Shown one piece after another: positions 17,457 to 28,400 of a stretch of DNA of 64,000 nt. This DNA is from Cliona cf. orientalis (lineage: Eukaryota; Porifera; Demospongiae; Clionaida; Clionaidae), in contig OZ005707.1 in assembly GCA_963930775.1 (NCBI GenBank), positions 4,836,001 to 4,900,000 on the forward strand, in the 5' to 3' direction. Every line of letters begins with the position of its first letter. Position 1 is the first letter of the stretch. Both the position numbers and the translations under genes were made by a program. The notes under the pieces were generated by a model. That model searched no databases. It was not told the origin of the DNA and worked only from the letters and a program-made list of their open reading frames with translations.

Positions 17457-18354
17457 TTATTGGACATAGAGCTCCAATAGTAGAATTGGAGTGTCTTCAT
17501 CTCTAGTGCGTTGGTTGTGACATATGCGCACCTCTATATGATCTCTTACAGTGGTAGAGAGATCCACACGGAACCACGGTGGAGTATTGATACCGTGGCC
17601 AGTGCAGCATGAACCCTCATTCTCACACTGCTGGCCATCCCAGAGCCGATCGTTAGGAAAAAATTCACCATTCAAATAGCAATCCCCCTGATAAGCAGAC
17701 TCACAATAGTAGTTAGTTCCAACAAAGGATGGTGGAGGTTGGATGCCACCAGAACAGGGACACTTGATATCAGTGCAGCTACCGTTCTCATTTGCACTGC
17801 CAACATTGCTCCAGATGTGGACACGAGGGCTACCACGGGTTACACTAATGCCATCCAGATAAGCATCATCGATTGTTGGTTGTGGATTATTAACTATCAT
17901 ATCCATGGCAAATGAATCTGCACTTCCTATCTGGTACCCAATGATCCTTCCACACACCTTGCTATATTGACGACTAGTTGTATAAGTTGTGCCTCCATGG
18001 ACAACTCCCCTGATCAGAGAATGGTCTTGCACATGCCCTGATTCCATTAGAGGTGAACTCACTCCAGGCTGATGGACACCGTTCGGTGGCATCACTCATG
18101 TTAAGATAAGCCACACGATACCACAGTCCATCTCCGCACTGGTCTGGTAGACTGAATACATATTAAGTGGGCAACTATAGAATGCCAAAAACATCATTGT
18201 TCATCTCTGCTACAGCAACTCTCCTTGCCTCTTGTAGTGGACATGCACTTATACCACTGCCAGAAATGACCTTCACATTGATTTTTTGTTGATGCTGAGC
18301 AACGGCAATTGTAAACTGCAGAGCTATGGATAGGTAAGCGAGCATCCGAGCCAT
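17457..18354 (-). pseudogene. Secreted Cys-rich domain protein of a lineage-expanded family, probably broken
   Basis: A single-exon-like gene. ATG at 18354 gives a signal peptide (MARMLAYLSIALQF, then TIAVAQ) and an N-terminal segment ending in a TAG at 18175-18177. Further on, a frame reads GLWYRVAYLNMSDATERCPS and WSEFTSNGIRACARP. After a shift near 18000 a third stretch runs to the TAA at 17457-17459 with RQYSKVCGRIIGYQIGS, GSPRVHIWSN, CPCSGG, PPSFVGTNYYCES, RLWDGQQCENEGSCC and DEDTPILLLELYVQ. This motif order belongs, as I recall it, to an uncharacterised extracellular family common in sponges and cnidarians. At least two frame breaks suggest a pseudogene; unannotated micro-introns or assembly errors are alternatives. 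Confidence 0.7.
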
Positions 18355-19139
18355 CTTGCTCAGCTAATTGAGATGGTACTATGTTATAGTATTTTGCTGC
18401 TATAACAATAGACTTCAATTGAAATACATAACTGAAACATGCCATGCACAGTTTATTATCAGTGAAACAGGATATGGAAGCAGAATTATAAACATGGACC
18501 ATGATATGACCCACGTCAAGAGTATAGCCCATGTGCACAATTAATTTGATCAGCTATGAGAAAAGAGACCATTTGGTATTTTTTTTGTTGTATATAGTAA
18601 GCTGAAGTAGAGTTTGTAATCTTGCATGACTGGTCCAGGAGTAGTGTACATGTATTGTATACTCACTACTACACTTGTAGAAAACATGCAAGTTGTTATT
18701 AATAGTCCCTTTCTCGCATTATGCATAACAGGTCACATTTGCACACCAGCTACTGAATATTATACAGTGAGTGATTCACTGTACTGAGTTTGAGTGATTC
18801 TACATGTTTAGTGAAACAAAATTAATTGTATAGAGTAGCTATTATACTCAAGGACTGCACTCAGTGCCAAATCCAAAGTCCTTGCAATGAATCATATATG
18901 AGTTAGAGACATAGTTAAACATTTAGATACAAAGTTCACTCACTGCAGAAAATATTATGTGGAATGCCGATTTGGATCATACCTTTGCTGTCAAATTTTA
19001 GCCCACAGTGATAGCTAATTATTTGCAAAATTGAATCAAATGTGACAAGCTTAAGGCTTTAAGTGGATACTCCTCATGTCATCAATGTTTAATAGAAAGT
19101 ACGTGCAAGGCTAAGAAATTCAAAGTAGGGTAAACAACC
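18355..19139. other. Intergenic stretch, no gene seen
   Basis: AT-rich DNA between the secreted-protein relic and the LINE. No open frame with recognisable similarity, no terminal inverted repeats and no tRNA-like boxes were found. It may include the promoter of the former minus-strand gene. Confidence 0.5.
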
Positions 19140-20990
19140 TTTTAGTTTATCTAATTAAGACAAATCGCAAACTGAACCCCAAGCGCTCTAGAGAGTTCTG
19201 GAAAGTCTACAAGGCTCTGAACAATTCTTCATCTAGTATCCCAGTATTAACATCAGGAGATTCTATTGCGAAAACTAACAAAGAGAAAGCTGAACTGTTG
19301 AATAAATTCTTTGTATCTTGCTTTAACACATCCCACACTCCTCTCCAGGACTCAGATCCTAAACCAGAATGTAGTATACTGTGGTGATATCCCAGAGGAC
19401 ATGCTATGTTCGGAGGAATCTGTATGTGAGCTCCTTCTATCTCTTGATGTATCTAAGTCCTGTGGGCCTGATGGTATCTCTGCCCAAATGCTCAAACATA
19501 CAGCAATCAATATTGCACCAGCTGTTACATCTTTATTTAACCTCTCCCTTAAGAAAGGAGAGACACCTCGAAACTGGAAGGAATCCAGGGTGGTTCCAAT
19601 CCCGAAAGTGTTGCCTGCTTCAAAATCCCCCGACAACTATCGACCAATTTCCTTGCTAAGTATTCTGAGCAAGCTCCTAGAAAAGCACATCTGTAATCTA
19701 ATTGTTAAGCATCTTCACATGAATGGGGCCGATCTACTCTTTCTGCACTCATTTCAACAACTATGGAATGGTTTGCATCACTGGAATCTGGGAAAGATAT
19801 CTGTGCAGTGTTCTTCGACTATCGGAAGGCTTTTGACAGTGTTCCGCATTGCCCTCTTTTAGCAAAACTCTTATCTCTTCAATTAAATCCCTTTCTAATG
19901 CGCTGGATTACTAATTACCTCACAAACCGCTTGCAGCATGTAGTTGTGGAGGGTGAGAAGTCAGGCACTGAATGTGTCCTCTCAGGAGTGCCGCAGGGAT
20001 CGGTCCTTGGACCACTCTTATTTTTGATCTACGTTGATGAAGTAACTACCATCATGCTCTCTCAAGACTCTAAGTGCATCCTGTTTGCAGATGACCTGCT
20101 GATGTTTAAAGTACTATCAGATACACATGATTTTAAAGCTATTCAAGATGACATATCTAACATCGAGAGTTAGTCTACCGACAACTACCTTACACTGAAC
20201 CCCAAGAAGTGTAAATACATGATTATTTCAAGGAAAAAAGATCCCCCAGCTCCAGTGACTCCATTGATCCTGAGTGGTGATATCCTTTCTCGAGTGGACA
20301 CATTTAAATATCTTGGGATTCTCTTACACAATAAGCTGTCCTGGTCACCACATATCGAGGCTGTGTGTTCTAAAGCACGCAAGGTCCTGGGTCTACTGTA
20401 TAGGCGGTTCTATGCAGACTGTGATTCAAGCACAATCCTGTAACTTTACACTGTATTGGTGCGACCGCATATGGAATATGCATGCCCTGTTTGGGCTCCA
20501 TACACAGCTAAAGATATTAGAGCACTGGAAAGTGTTCAAAAGTTCGCATGCAGGATGGCAACACATAATTGGACCAGTGATTATCAGGAGCTCTTGTCCT
20601 TAACAAACTTGCCAACACTGGAAAGAAGGAGAACTGAACTCCAGCTGAGTCATTTGTTTAAGATTGTCCACAATCTGTGTTTTTTTCCAGGTCTGGTTAC
20701 CATTAGGGAGCGCTCTCACTACAATATTCGCACTACTCATTCCCTCGCTCTTCACCAACCGTTTTCCCACACAAACAATTTTCTCAATTCCTTTTTACCC
20801 CATTCAGTCTCTATCTGGAATAGACTTACAGATGAAATTGTTCATAGTACTTCACTCAGATCGTTTAAGTCACAACTACGTCAGTATGAACAGCTTTGAC
20901 CATCTCATTTCTGCATTTTAATTGTTTGTTTTATTGTCCTTGCAGTTGCTAACCTTTTGTTTGTATATTATGTCTGTGCATTTATACATG
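19140..20990 (+). mobile_element. 5'-truncated, decayed LINE (non-LTR retrotransposon), reverse transcriptase and ORF2 tail
   Basis: Reverse transcriptase blocks appear in order: SCGPDGISAQML, WKESRVVPIPK, NYRPISLLSILSKLLEK, FFDYRKAFDSVPH, SGVPQGSVLGPLLFLIY, the catalytic LFADDLLMF, then FKYLGILLHNKLSWSPHI, VRPHMEYACPVWAP and a conserved C-terminal stretch ending in TAA by 20899. The element looks most like the CR1/L2/Jockey group. The N-terminal endonuclease is missing. The frame breaks near 19360 and near 19740-19765, and in-frame stops follow at about 20171 and 20441, so it cannot make a full protein. An AT-rich tail runs to about 20990. A C-terminal fragment of the same kind lies at 42088-42530. 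Confidence 0.92.
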
Positions 20991-21357
20991 TACATAATAA
21001 TTAAAGTTACCTATATATTTAATTTATTGGTGTATGTAACTATTATCCTTTTATTCTGGGTTCACAGTTATTATTAGCATTTATATTTTGCTAAATGTGT
21101 TACCCATTGCAATGTATGCAAGAAATATTATAAAAATTAAATACAGTCTAGTTATCAGTTTACCCAATGCAAGAATGGTGATCATAGCTATTTCGGGATG
21201 CATGGCATTTATTGTCCTCATCCTGATGCAAGCGCCCTCGGGCTTCGGTGCAATGAATGCCACATTACTTAAAATTAATAGGCTGGTAGGACCGGTATGT
21301 GTATCAGTATAGGTTGGTAACAATTTAATAATATTATTATGTGTGATATTATTACGT
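20991..21357. other. Short spacer with a small hairpin, no gene seen
   Basis: AT-rich sequence with one local hairpin at about 21207-21264 (GGCATTTATTG...CAATGAATGCC, enclosing GCGCCCTCGGGC). Function unknown; probably a repeat remnant. Confidence 0.4.
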
Positions 21358-21771
21358 TACGTCCAGAGTCCCAATTAGAAACAAAGAATTCGGCTCTCGC
21401 TATGATGAAATTATGATGAAATGATGATGAAACCTATGATGAAAGTTATGATGTAATTGCTGAGAAACTGTTTCAAAATGTTTAGCGCGCATGAAAGGTT
21501 GTTGGGACCCAGAATTCGAACCTAGCGTAGAAGAGATCGTGGATTATCCGATGATATCCTTATGGTGTTTCTCTCAGTTCGTTTTCTCTAGCGAGCTCGC
21601 TTTCAGGGCGAGGGGATTTCCCTATTCAGTCGATCGAGCACATGGCAGGTGAAGGTCAACCGGCTCAAGCCGCGCGCCCCAATATTGTACGCGTATACGG
21701 AGCATGCGCAGTTTGTCGATGTGTCCTAGTTCGAATTTATGGCGGCGTATTCGTGAGGGACTCTGGACGTA
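21358..21771. mobile_element. MITE with TACGTCCAGAGTCCC ends
   Basis: A 414-bp element with inverted ends TACGTCCAGAGTCCC and GGGACTCTGGACGTA. The interior matches stretches at 34591-34985 and 61116-61510 (for example CAGAATTCGAACCTAGC, GGAGCATGCGCAGTTTGTCG, ACCGGCTCAAGCCGC), so these form one dispersed family. No transposase. Confidence 0.82.
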
Positions 21772-21789
21772 GTCTCTAAGTTGTTCATT

Positions 21790-22346
21790 ATCTCCCCAGT
21801 AGCAATTTACTTTTCTGTGGTTATGAGGTAATTATAGTGTAATTATGATGAAACCTATGGTGTAATCTCTTAGGTAATCTATGAGGTAATTATGAGAAAA
21901 TTCAGGGCCTCGCTGGAGCCTTTCTGAGACTTGAAAATCAGTAAATATGTAGAGTATCTTACGCGTGTATCCAGCGAATAGATTACAACCTGAGCGCTAC
22001 TTTCTCTGAAAAGTACTGTTGGTTGAACTTCACGTGTTTTCTTGGCTTACGTAATGCTATGGATAAATAAAGCTAGCCTTGCGCTATATATAGCACGCAT
22101 CACTGCCACAAGGGGCTGGCCCGCGCGCGACTGCAGCAGCGTGACCAACCTGAACTTCGGAAGGAATACTGTGTTGTCGAGTTCGTCTTTGTGATTGAAG
22201 CATCGAAACTTGTCGCTATCAAGGTTGAGAGTCAATCTTAGACGCCATCTCCATGATTTCTGGGGCCAGTATCGATCGATGTGTACGCATTCTATTGACG
22301 ACCTTTTACCACATGCACCATTACACTGTGCAGCTACTGGGGAGAT
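21790..22346. mobile_element. MITE with ATCTCCCCAGTAGC ends, type copy of a widely dispersed family
   Basis: A 557-bp element with 14-bp inverted ends at 21790-21803 and 22333-22346. Interior landmarks recur elsewhere (CTTCACGTGTTTTCTTGGCT, GTGATTGAAGCATCGAAACT, TTGACGACCTTTTACCACAT). Partial or diverged relatives occur at about 28140-28425, 37180-37768, 40380-40475 with 40918-41110, 42640-42810 and 54740-55025. Non-coding. Confidence 0.8.
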
Positions 22347-22756
22347 GGTCAAGGGTTCATACTAGTACTATTTATTTTATGAATGCATGTGTTGCTCTGT
22401 GGAGATGAAATTTTCGTATACATAGGACAAAATGGAGACACCCTGCAGCTGGCACTGCGGCAAAACACCTTCATATGAGTAGAATCTGATGTGACTGTAC
22501 ATTGACTGCCTGGCTATTAGCTATAGTATGCCCAGTCATTAATCTACCCACACAAGCTCTTAGATATAGATTATGGGTATCGGTGCCTAAAAATGTATGC
22601 TGGCTGCATATAAATAAGATCTAACATGCATACAATAATATACCCTAGACTAAAACTTGAAATTCTCACAGTAAGTAGAGTTAGCTACCTCTTATAAGTT
22701 GTTACGGAATTATTATTATTAGTGTTATTATGTGTTGGGTTTCTGAAGTATACTCC

Positions 22757-25473
22757 TTATACACTTGTACACGTCTCACCAACACTGAAAACCTCCAATT
22801 TAATTTCCTCAATTCCCTTAAAAGAGTCAATGACATTTTCTTCCGGCTTCTTGGAATTGTCTCCACATTCACTCTGCAATGGCTGAACTTGCATTTCACC
22901 AAAGGCTCCCACATCCATATAGCCAGCCATGGCTTCCAAGGACAGTGAGAGGGAGCTGACTAGATCAGAGAAGCTAGGTCGACCCTTAGGCTCCAGCTCC
23001 CAGCATTGCAGCATGAATGTGTACCTGCATGACATCAATTGTGAGGTAATAGTAATTGTTCAAGTGTAAATAATATTTATGGTTACTGGTTAGCTATCAT
23101 CCTATAATTCTATTCTGGGAAGATATCACATAGAACTAATTAATCAATCCAGCAAATCCTTACATGCTGTCATCACAGGCATCATTTGTTGGCATTTCCA
23201 GACGATATCCATCGTTTAACTCTTTCACAAGATGGCTTAGGTTGACAGTGGCATAAGGGACTTTCCCTGCTGTAAAGATCTCCCAGCATGTCACACCATA
23301 TGCCCACTGCGTGAAACAATGATAATTAATAGCATAACTTATGCAGTAGGCCCAGCCTCTTCTGATGCCAATAACTATTTTGCTACGGAGGCTGAGGGGG
23401 CTGGGAATGAGACTGCATTAATGAATGCATGCATGTGTGTTTGTGTATGTGTGCAGTGGGGATGGTAGATCGACTATCTTACAACATCAGATTTCTCAGA
23501 AAAGATGTAGTCCTCTAAGCTCTCTGGAGCCAGCCACCTCACAGGTAATTTGACAGTAGCAAGCTTGTTTTGCCGATAGTATTCGTTTGTTCCAACACTT
23601 TCCGTGAGCCCAAAATCACCAACTTTGATAACGTAGTTCAGGTCCATCCTGCAGTAAGGAGGATGTCCTCTGTAAACAATCCTACTATACCGTATAGATC
23701 AGGAAATGTTCGTTGTTGAAATCTTTCACACCTTTCCCAATAAAAATTAAACACATGCAATATTAATTTTTATGTGCATTACTTACCGTAACACATGTAT
23801 AACATCTATGCCAATTTTCATTGCTACAAGTCTAGCAACAAATTTTATTAGACTAGCTACACCAAAATTAATAATTCACAAGCAAAAATATCCCGATCCA
23901 TGGTAACATTCTACTCACATGCAGTTTCTTGCTGCTAAGTCTCTGTGCACCACATTCATCTTAGCAAGGTACTCCATTCCCCTGGCCACCTGAAGACACA
24001 TGTCCTGAAGTTGTTTACGCACAATGCTGACCTATAAGAAACTTGTAGAGTAAAATACCAATACCAACAGAGGGCAAATACAGGTATCGATTATCAACAT
24101 AGGGCCGTAGTACATGTACAGACATGCAGTGGACATGGCGCATTTAGCAATAACTTTGCGTGGTCAACTGCAATTCGCTTCTCTGCTTCAGACTGGACTT
24201 TCCTGGGCAGAAGTTCCGCGACAGGTGTTGATTGGCCACAATACAGGGTGTTAAACCACTAAACTCGAACGGACAGCAAAACGTGGTGCATGCACTGCTC
24301 ATGCATGCGCGTGCGCACTTCAGCAAGATACTACGTGCATTCTTCGTACGTGCGCAAAACCAAAAACCACATTACCCGTCATGAATACTTGTGTGCAACA
24401 TTCCTTCGGGACACTTCCGCCCGGGGTTATGTTCCAGACACTCCCTCTCTCTTCTCGCGCACTGGAGGGTCTGGGGACGAGACTAGTGCTTTGATGCATG
24501 AGGTATTATACACCACAGTTAATATCAAAGCAGCAATCAGTAATAAATACTATCCTGGAACTCACTTCTTCATCCTCACTCCCACTGGCGATGACTAAAG
24601 TTTTCCTGTTGTTCTTGAGATAGGTAAGTAGATTGCCATTGGTCATAAAGGGCATAATGATGTAGGGAGCAGGCCCACCATCCAGGCAGACTCCCCTTAA
24701 TGTCAGGATATTAGGATGATCAAATTCACTCATTTTGGAGCATTCCTTCAGCATATCTCTCACAGTATTGTCATTACAGAATCCTGAGATAACAAAAAAA
24801 AATCAATAATGATAGCTACTATCAGTCTGTCCCAATATATAGGAGGACCCAGAGACAAAGCTATTATATTCATAATTATTATGGACACAAATGCATTGAA
24901 ACTTCATCAGTCATACCTTTCGTAGTTTTGATAGCTACAGTCTCTTTAACAACTTTCCCTAGGTTTGTAGTTATGTGACCCTTGTAGACAACACCAAACT
25001 CACCTAAAACAAATTTTTTATACATCAGTCCTACAGATATACTAACTGAGGTAACAGGGTTTCATCCAGCGATAAAAATTTGGGGTGGAAGCGCGATAAA
25101 TGAGTGGGCGTATTTAGCACGCCAAGTTCCTTGGGACGTAGAATTTCTTTAATTCTTCCATATTGTTCAGATAATTTTGGATCAAAAACAAAATGCTAGT
25201 GATTTTATTTGGTGATTTACTGTGATATTATGATGCTTAATTTAATTAAAGTCAAATTTTAGGAGGGGAACTAAGGAGTTTGGAGGGGAAGCTTCCCGCT
25301 GTCTCCCCCCCCCCCCCCCCCCCCCCCCCGATGAAACCCTGGCTAAGGTAGCATGTATGATAAACCTTGTCCAATCGCTTCCTTTATTTCAATGGTTGAG
25401 GCATAGACAATGAGATGTGGAGATAAGTTTAGTCCATAAGAATTCCGAACACTATAATTCTGGATCATTTGAA
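22757..25473 (-). other. Cytoplasmic tyrosine kinase domain, copy A, catalytically complete
   Basis: Eight exons carry [11 protein letters not shown] (nucleotide loop), VAIK (about Lys1420), the alpha-C glutamate in [27 protein letters not shown] (catalytic Asp about 1527), DFG (about 1545), activation-loop tyrosines NEYY (about 1557-1558), [34 protein letters not shown] and [20 protein letters not shown] and [10 protein letters not shown] are tyrosine-kinase, not serine/threonine, forms. The tail holds GYMDV, a possible SH2-docking tyrosine. All residues needed for activity are present. Confidence 0.93.
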
Positions 25474-28400
25474 CTGCTCATATTAAATATAATTCATAGT
25501 ATATAAAATAAAATGAAGATCCAAAATACAAAAGCGAGAACTCACATTCACCGCTACCTCCGAAATCAGTGTCACTATGAATTTTAGATACATTGTGCAT
25601 GGACATTGATATTATTATTATAGGCTCAGCTTTGTACTTACCAGGTCCCCTTCTTTGACAGATAACGTCGATAGCAATGAATACACAACAATATCAGCCC
25701 CACGATCACAATCAGGAGGAGAACTGACAGGGGGCCTACCACTGCACCAATGAGCTGGGACACTGCAATAGACAACAATTAAATGAGCAATCATAATATC
25801 CAATGTACTAGCTATAACTAACCATCATCATCTATAATTACAATCTCAGTAGAATTTGGATTCAATATCACCCCAGGTACGGGTTCATCAGAAAATAAGA
25901 GAACAACAGAGAATCTCTCTGTTGGCTCATAGTTCCCATCATTGACAATAGAATAGTTGACAAAAGTCACAGTGTCAGAATCTGATTGATTTAGTCCTAT
26001 TTGCAAGTTTGCAATCATAAAGTCCTTACCACCTGAAACATAATAAGTATAGAACTATAATAAAGTTTAGCTATTTTTAGCCTAATCCCTAGGCCCATTC
26101 TGCTTTTTATTGCATATTGGAATCAATGGCCCTGCCATAGAGATGATGCAGCCTCGGCCCCAAGTTCTCTTGATCTTTTCATTCTTCATGCAAGTGAAAA
26201 AAGCCATGCATGATAGGGATGACATTAACTGGCAAAGTAGCTACATATAATGTTGGCCTACCAACTGCAGAACCATCACGTGTTTCAATATTTAATGAAA
26301 CTTCTTTTTTCAGTGCAATTGCACCATTTACTTCAACTGGGAGTTGAATTTCACCAAGGTTTTCATTCACAGTGTAGGAAGTGCGAGAGAAGCCAATGGT
26401 GATTGCTATAGACATGATAAGTGTAGTAAATGATTATCATCCAGAACCTACCACCATCATCAAAGATTATGATTATGGTAATAGGCTGAGTCACAAGTAC
26501 AGGCGACTCAATTCACCACCTGAGCTTGATTCAACCCAATACCATAATCACAATCTTTGATGATAGTGGATTCTGAAGTGGATTAACTAAGATGAGAGGT
26601 GGAAGGCAGTCTTGAGTTAATCCCTGGAAAAGAAAGGCTAATAATTTTTTTAATATCTGGTTCTAACATGTACAATTGTTATGATGAATGATCTTAGTCT
26701 TGTCACAGAGGAGATATTGGTCACGGATTCTAATCAGAACATGTTTGCCATGCACGCCCACGCAACCCAGGTCAACTTGCTGAGTCAGCATAAACAATAA
26801 TAATATGATGTGCGATAATTAAATGCGCATTCCACGAAAATCGTGAACAACCTCCTCTGGTCTTGTTAGATTGATTTTGACTCTTAGAAATTTCACATTT
26901 ACCTGTTCTGAGATATTAATTTTGTGTATTCATAACTATTACGGGAGTGTCCTATGCTTATGAGTTTGAACTTACGATCATTATCTAAAATAGTAATAAA
27001 AATGTCTGAACTCAAAGTTAAAGGATTCAGGGAAGTTGGAAACTGCTCCACCAGCCCACCATCACCGTCTTGAGAATCTTTAGAAGATACTCTAGCCTGA
27101 AATGCTTCACTTCCTTCAGGGAAAGTGTCTGCAAGTAACTCAAATGGAAAAGGAATTCTCTGCTGAGAGGGGGGAAAGAACTCAGTTACACTTGTTACAC
27201 CAGGAGAACCAAAACGATAATCTAGATCAAGCATAGCTGACTGAATGCCAGTGGGAGCTGAATCAGTCACTTGAAGAGAAATGAGGAATGTCTGTTCTGA
27301 AGTTACATTGTTTTCTTTGACCAAAAAGATTGGTCCATTGTCAGGTTGACCAGTAAGTGACACATAACTTTGATTGATGAATTCATCAAATTGTGGCTCC
27401 TCGTATGTGTAACCAGGTAGCTCAAATCCAATTCTCATTGCTGTAATGGTATCAATGATATTATATGTTGCGTGCTCTCACAGTGTTGATTCATACTTAC
27501 GATCATTATCAATGATCCTGCATAGAGTTGATGGACGTATAGAGAGGTCGATGGTGGCAGGGTCTAAACTGCTCACAGGTATCAGCTCTGCAATAAAGAC
27601 TTGTTCTGCTTCATTGATAGCATCATCAGTAATAAAAATAGAAGCATTCTTTTCATTGATCGCTGCATCCTCATCAGGCTCAAAGACAAGGGTGATGTTG
27701 GTGTTGTTAAAGTCTTCCAAGTCTGGACAATAATTATTGGTATGATATCCTCATCATAATTATGTACCCAATTTTTTTTCTTACTTGCAAATGGTGGAGA
27801 CCTCGGATCATCATTAGGGATATTTGGAGGTAGTGGGGGTATAGCTTCCTGAATTGTTAAAGGAACAACCACTAGTTCAATTCGTGAAGCAATTTTTGTA
27901 GACTTGGACACTAAAACAGGTAGGAATGTAGTAGGATTCATTGAGTCAGGTTCGTTGGCTCGATAGTCATCTTCAATAAAGAAAAATTCAACAACTATTA
28001 AGAAAAGGGGAAGATGGAATAAAGATGTTAGCTACTCATTAGTGTATATTTGCATGCGTTTTATGATATTGTATATGTATCAGGAATCAAGCGCATTAGA
28101 GAGTTACTTTTATTATAATAAATTATCCCCATTTAATTTTCTACATGAGATTATGAGGTATTTTCTAATGGTGCAATCTATGCTGTGGAGATAACTAATC
28201 TATGAGGTAATTATGGGAAAATTCAGGACCGGATCCTTTCTGCATGAGTCTTGAAATTGGTAAATATGTCGAGTATCTAATGTATGTATCTAGCTGTGTG
28301 CTACCTCCTCTACAAGTATGGCTGGTCACACTTCAAGAGTTCCCTCTGCTTATGAGCTATCACTATAATAATCATTGACGACCTTTTACTACATGCACTC

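Noticed and set aside
18194-18538. Minus-strand 114-residue open frame
   Set aside because: It overlaps the signal-peptide exon of the secreted-protein relic in another frame and shows no recognisable motif.
19140-20990. LTR retroelement
   Set aside because: No long terminal repeats, capsid, protease or integrase motifs; the reverse transcriptase blocks and tail are those of a non-LTR element.
21500-21560. tRNA gene suggested by GGTTCGAATTC (B-box-like) on the minus strand, also at 34690, 35135 and 61220
   Set aside because: No A box at the right distance and no cloverleaf; it is a conserved internal piece of the TACGTCCAGAGTCCC MITE family.
24380-24490. MITE in the kinase intron ending in GTCTGGGGACGAGACTA
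   Set aside because: The end resembles the UPF1-intron MITE, but no inverted partner was found nearby, so limits cannot be set.
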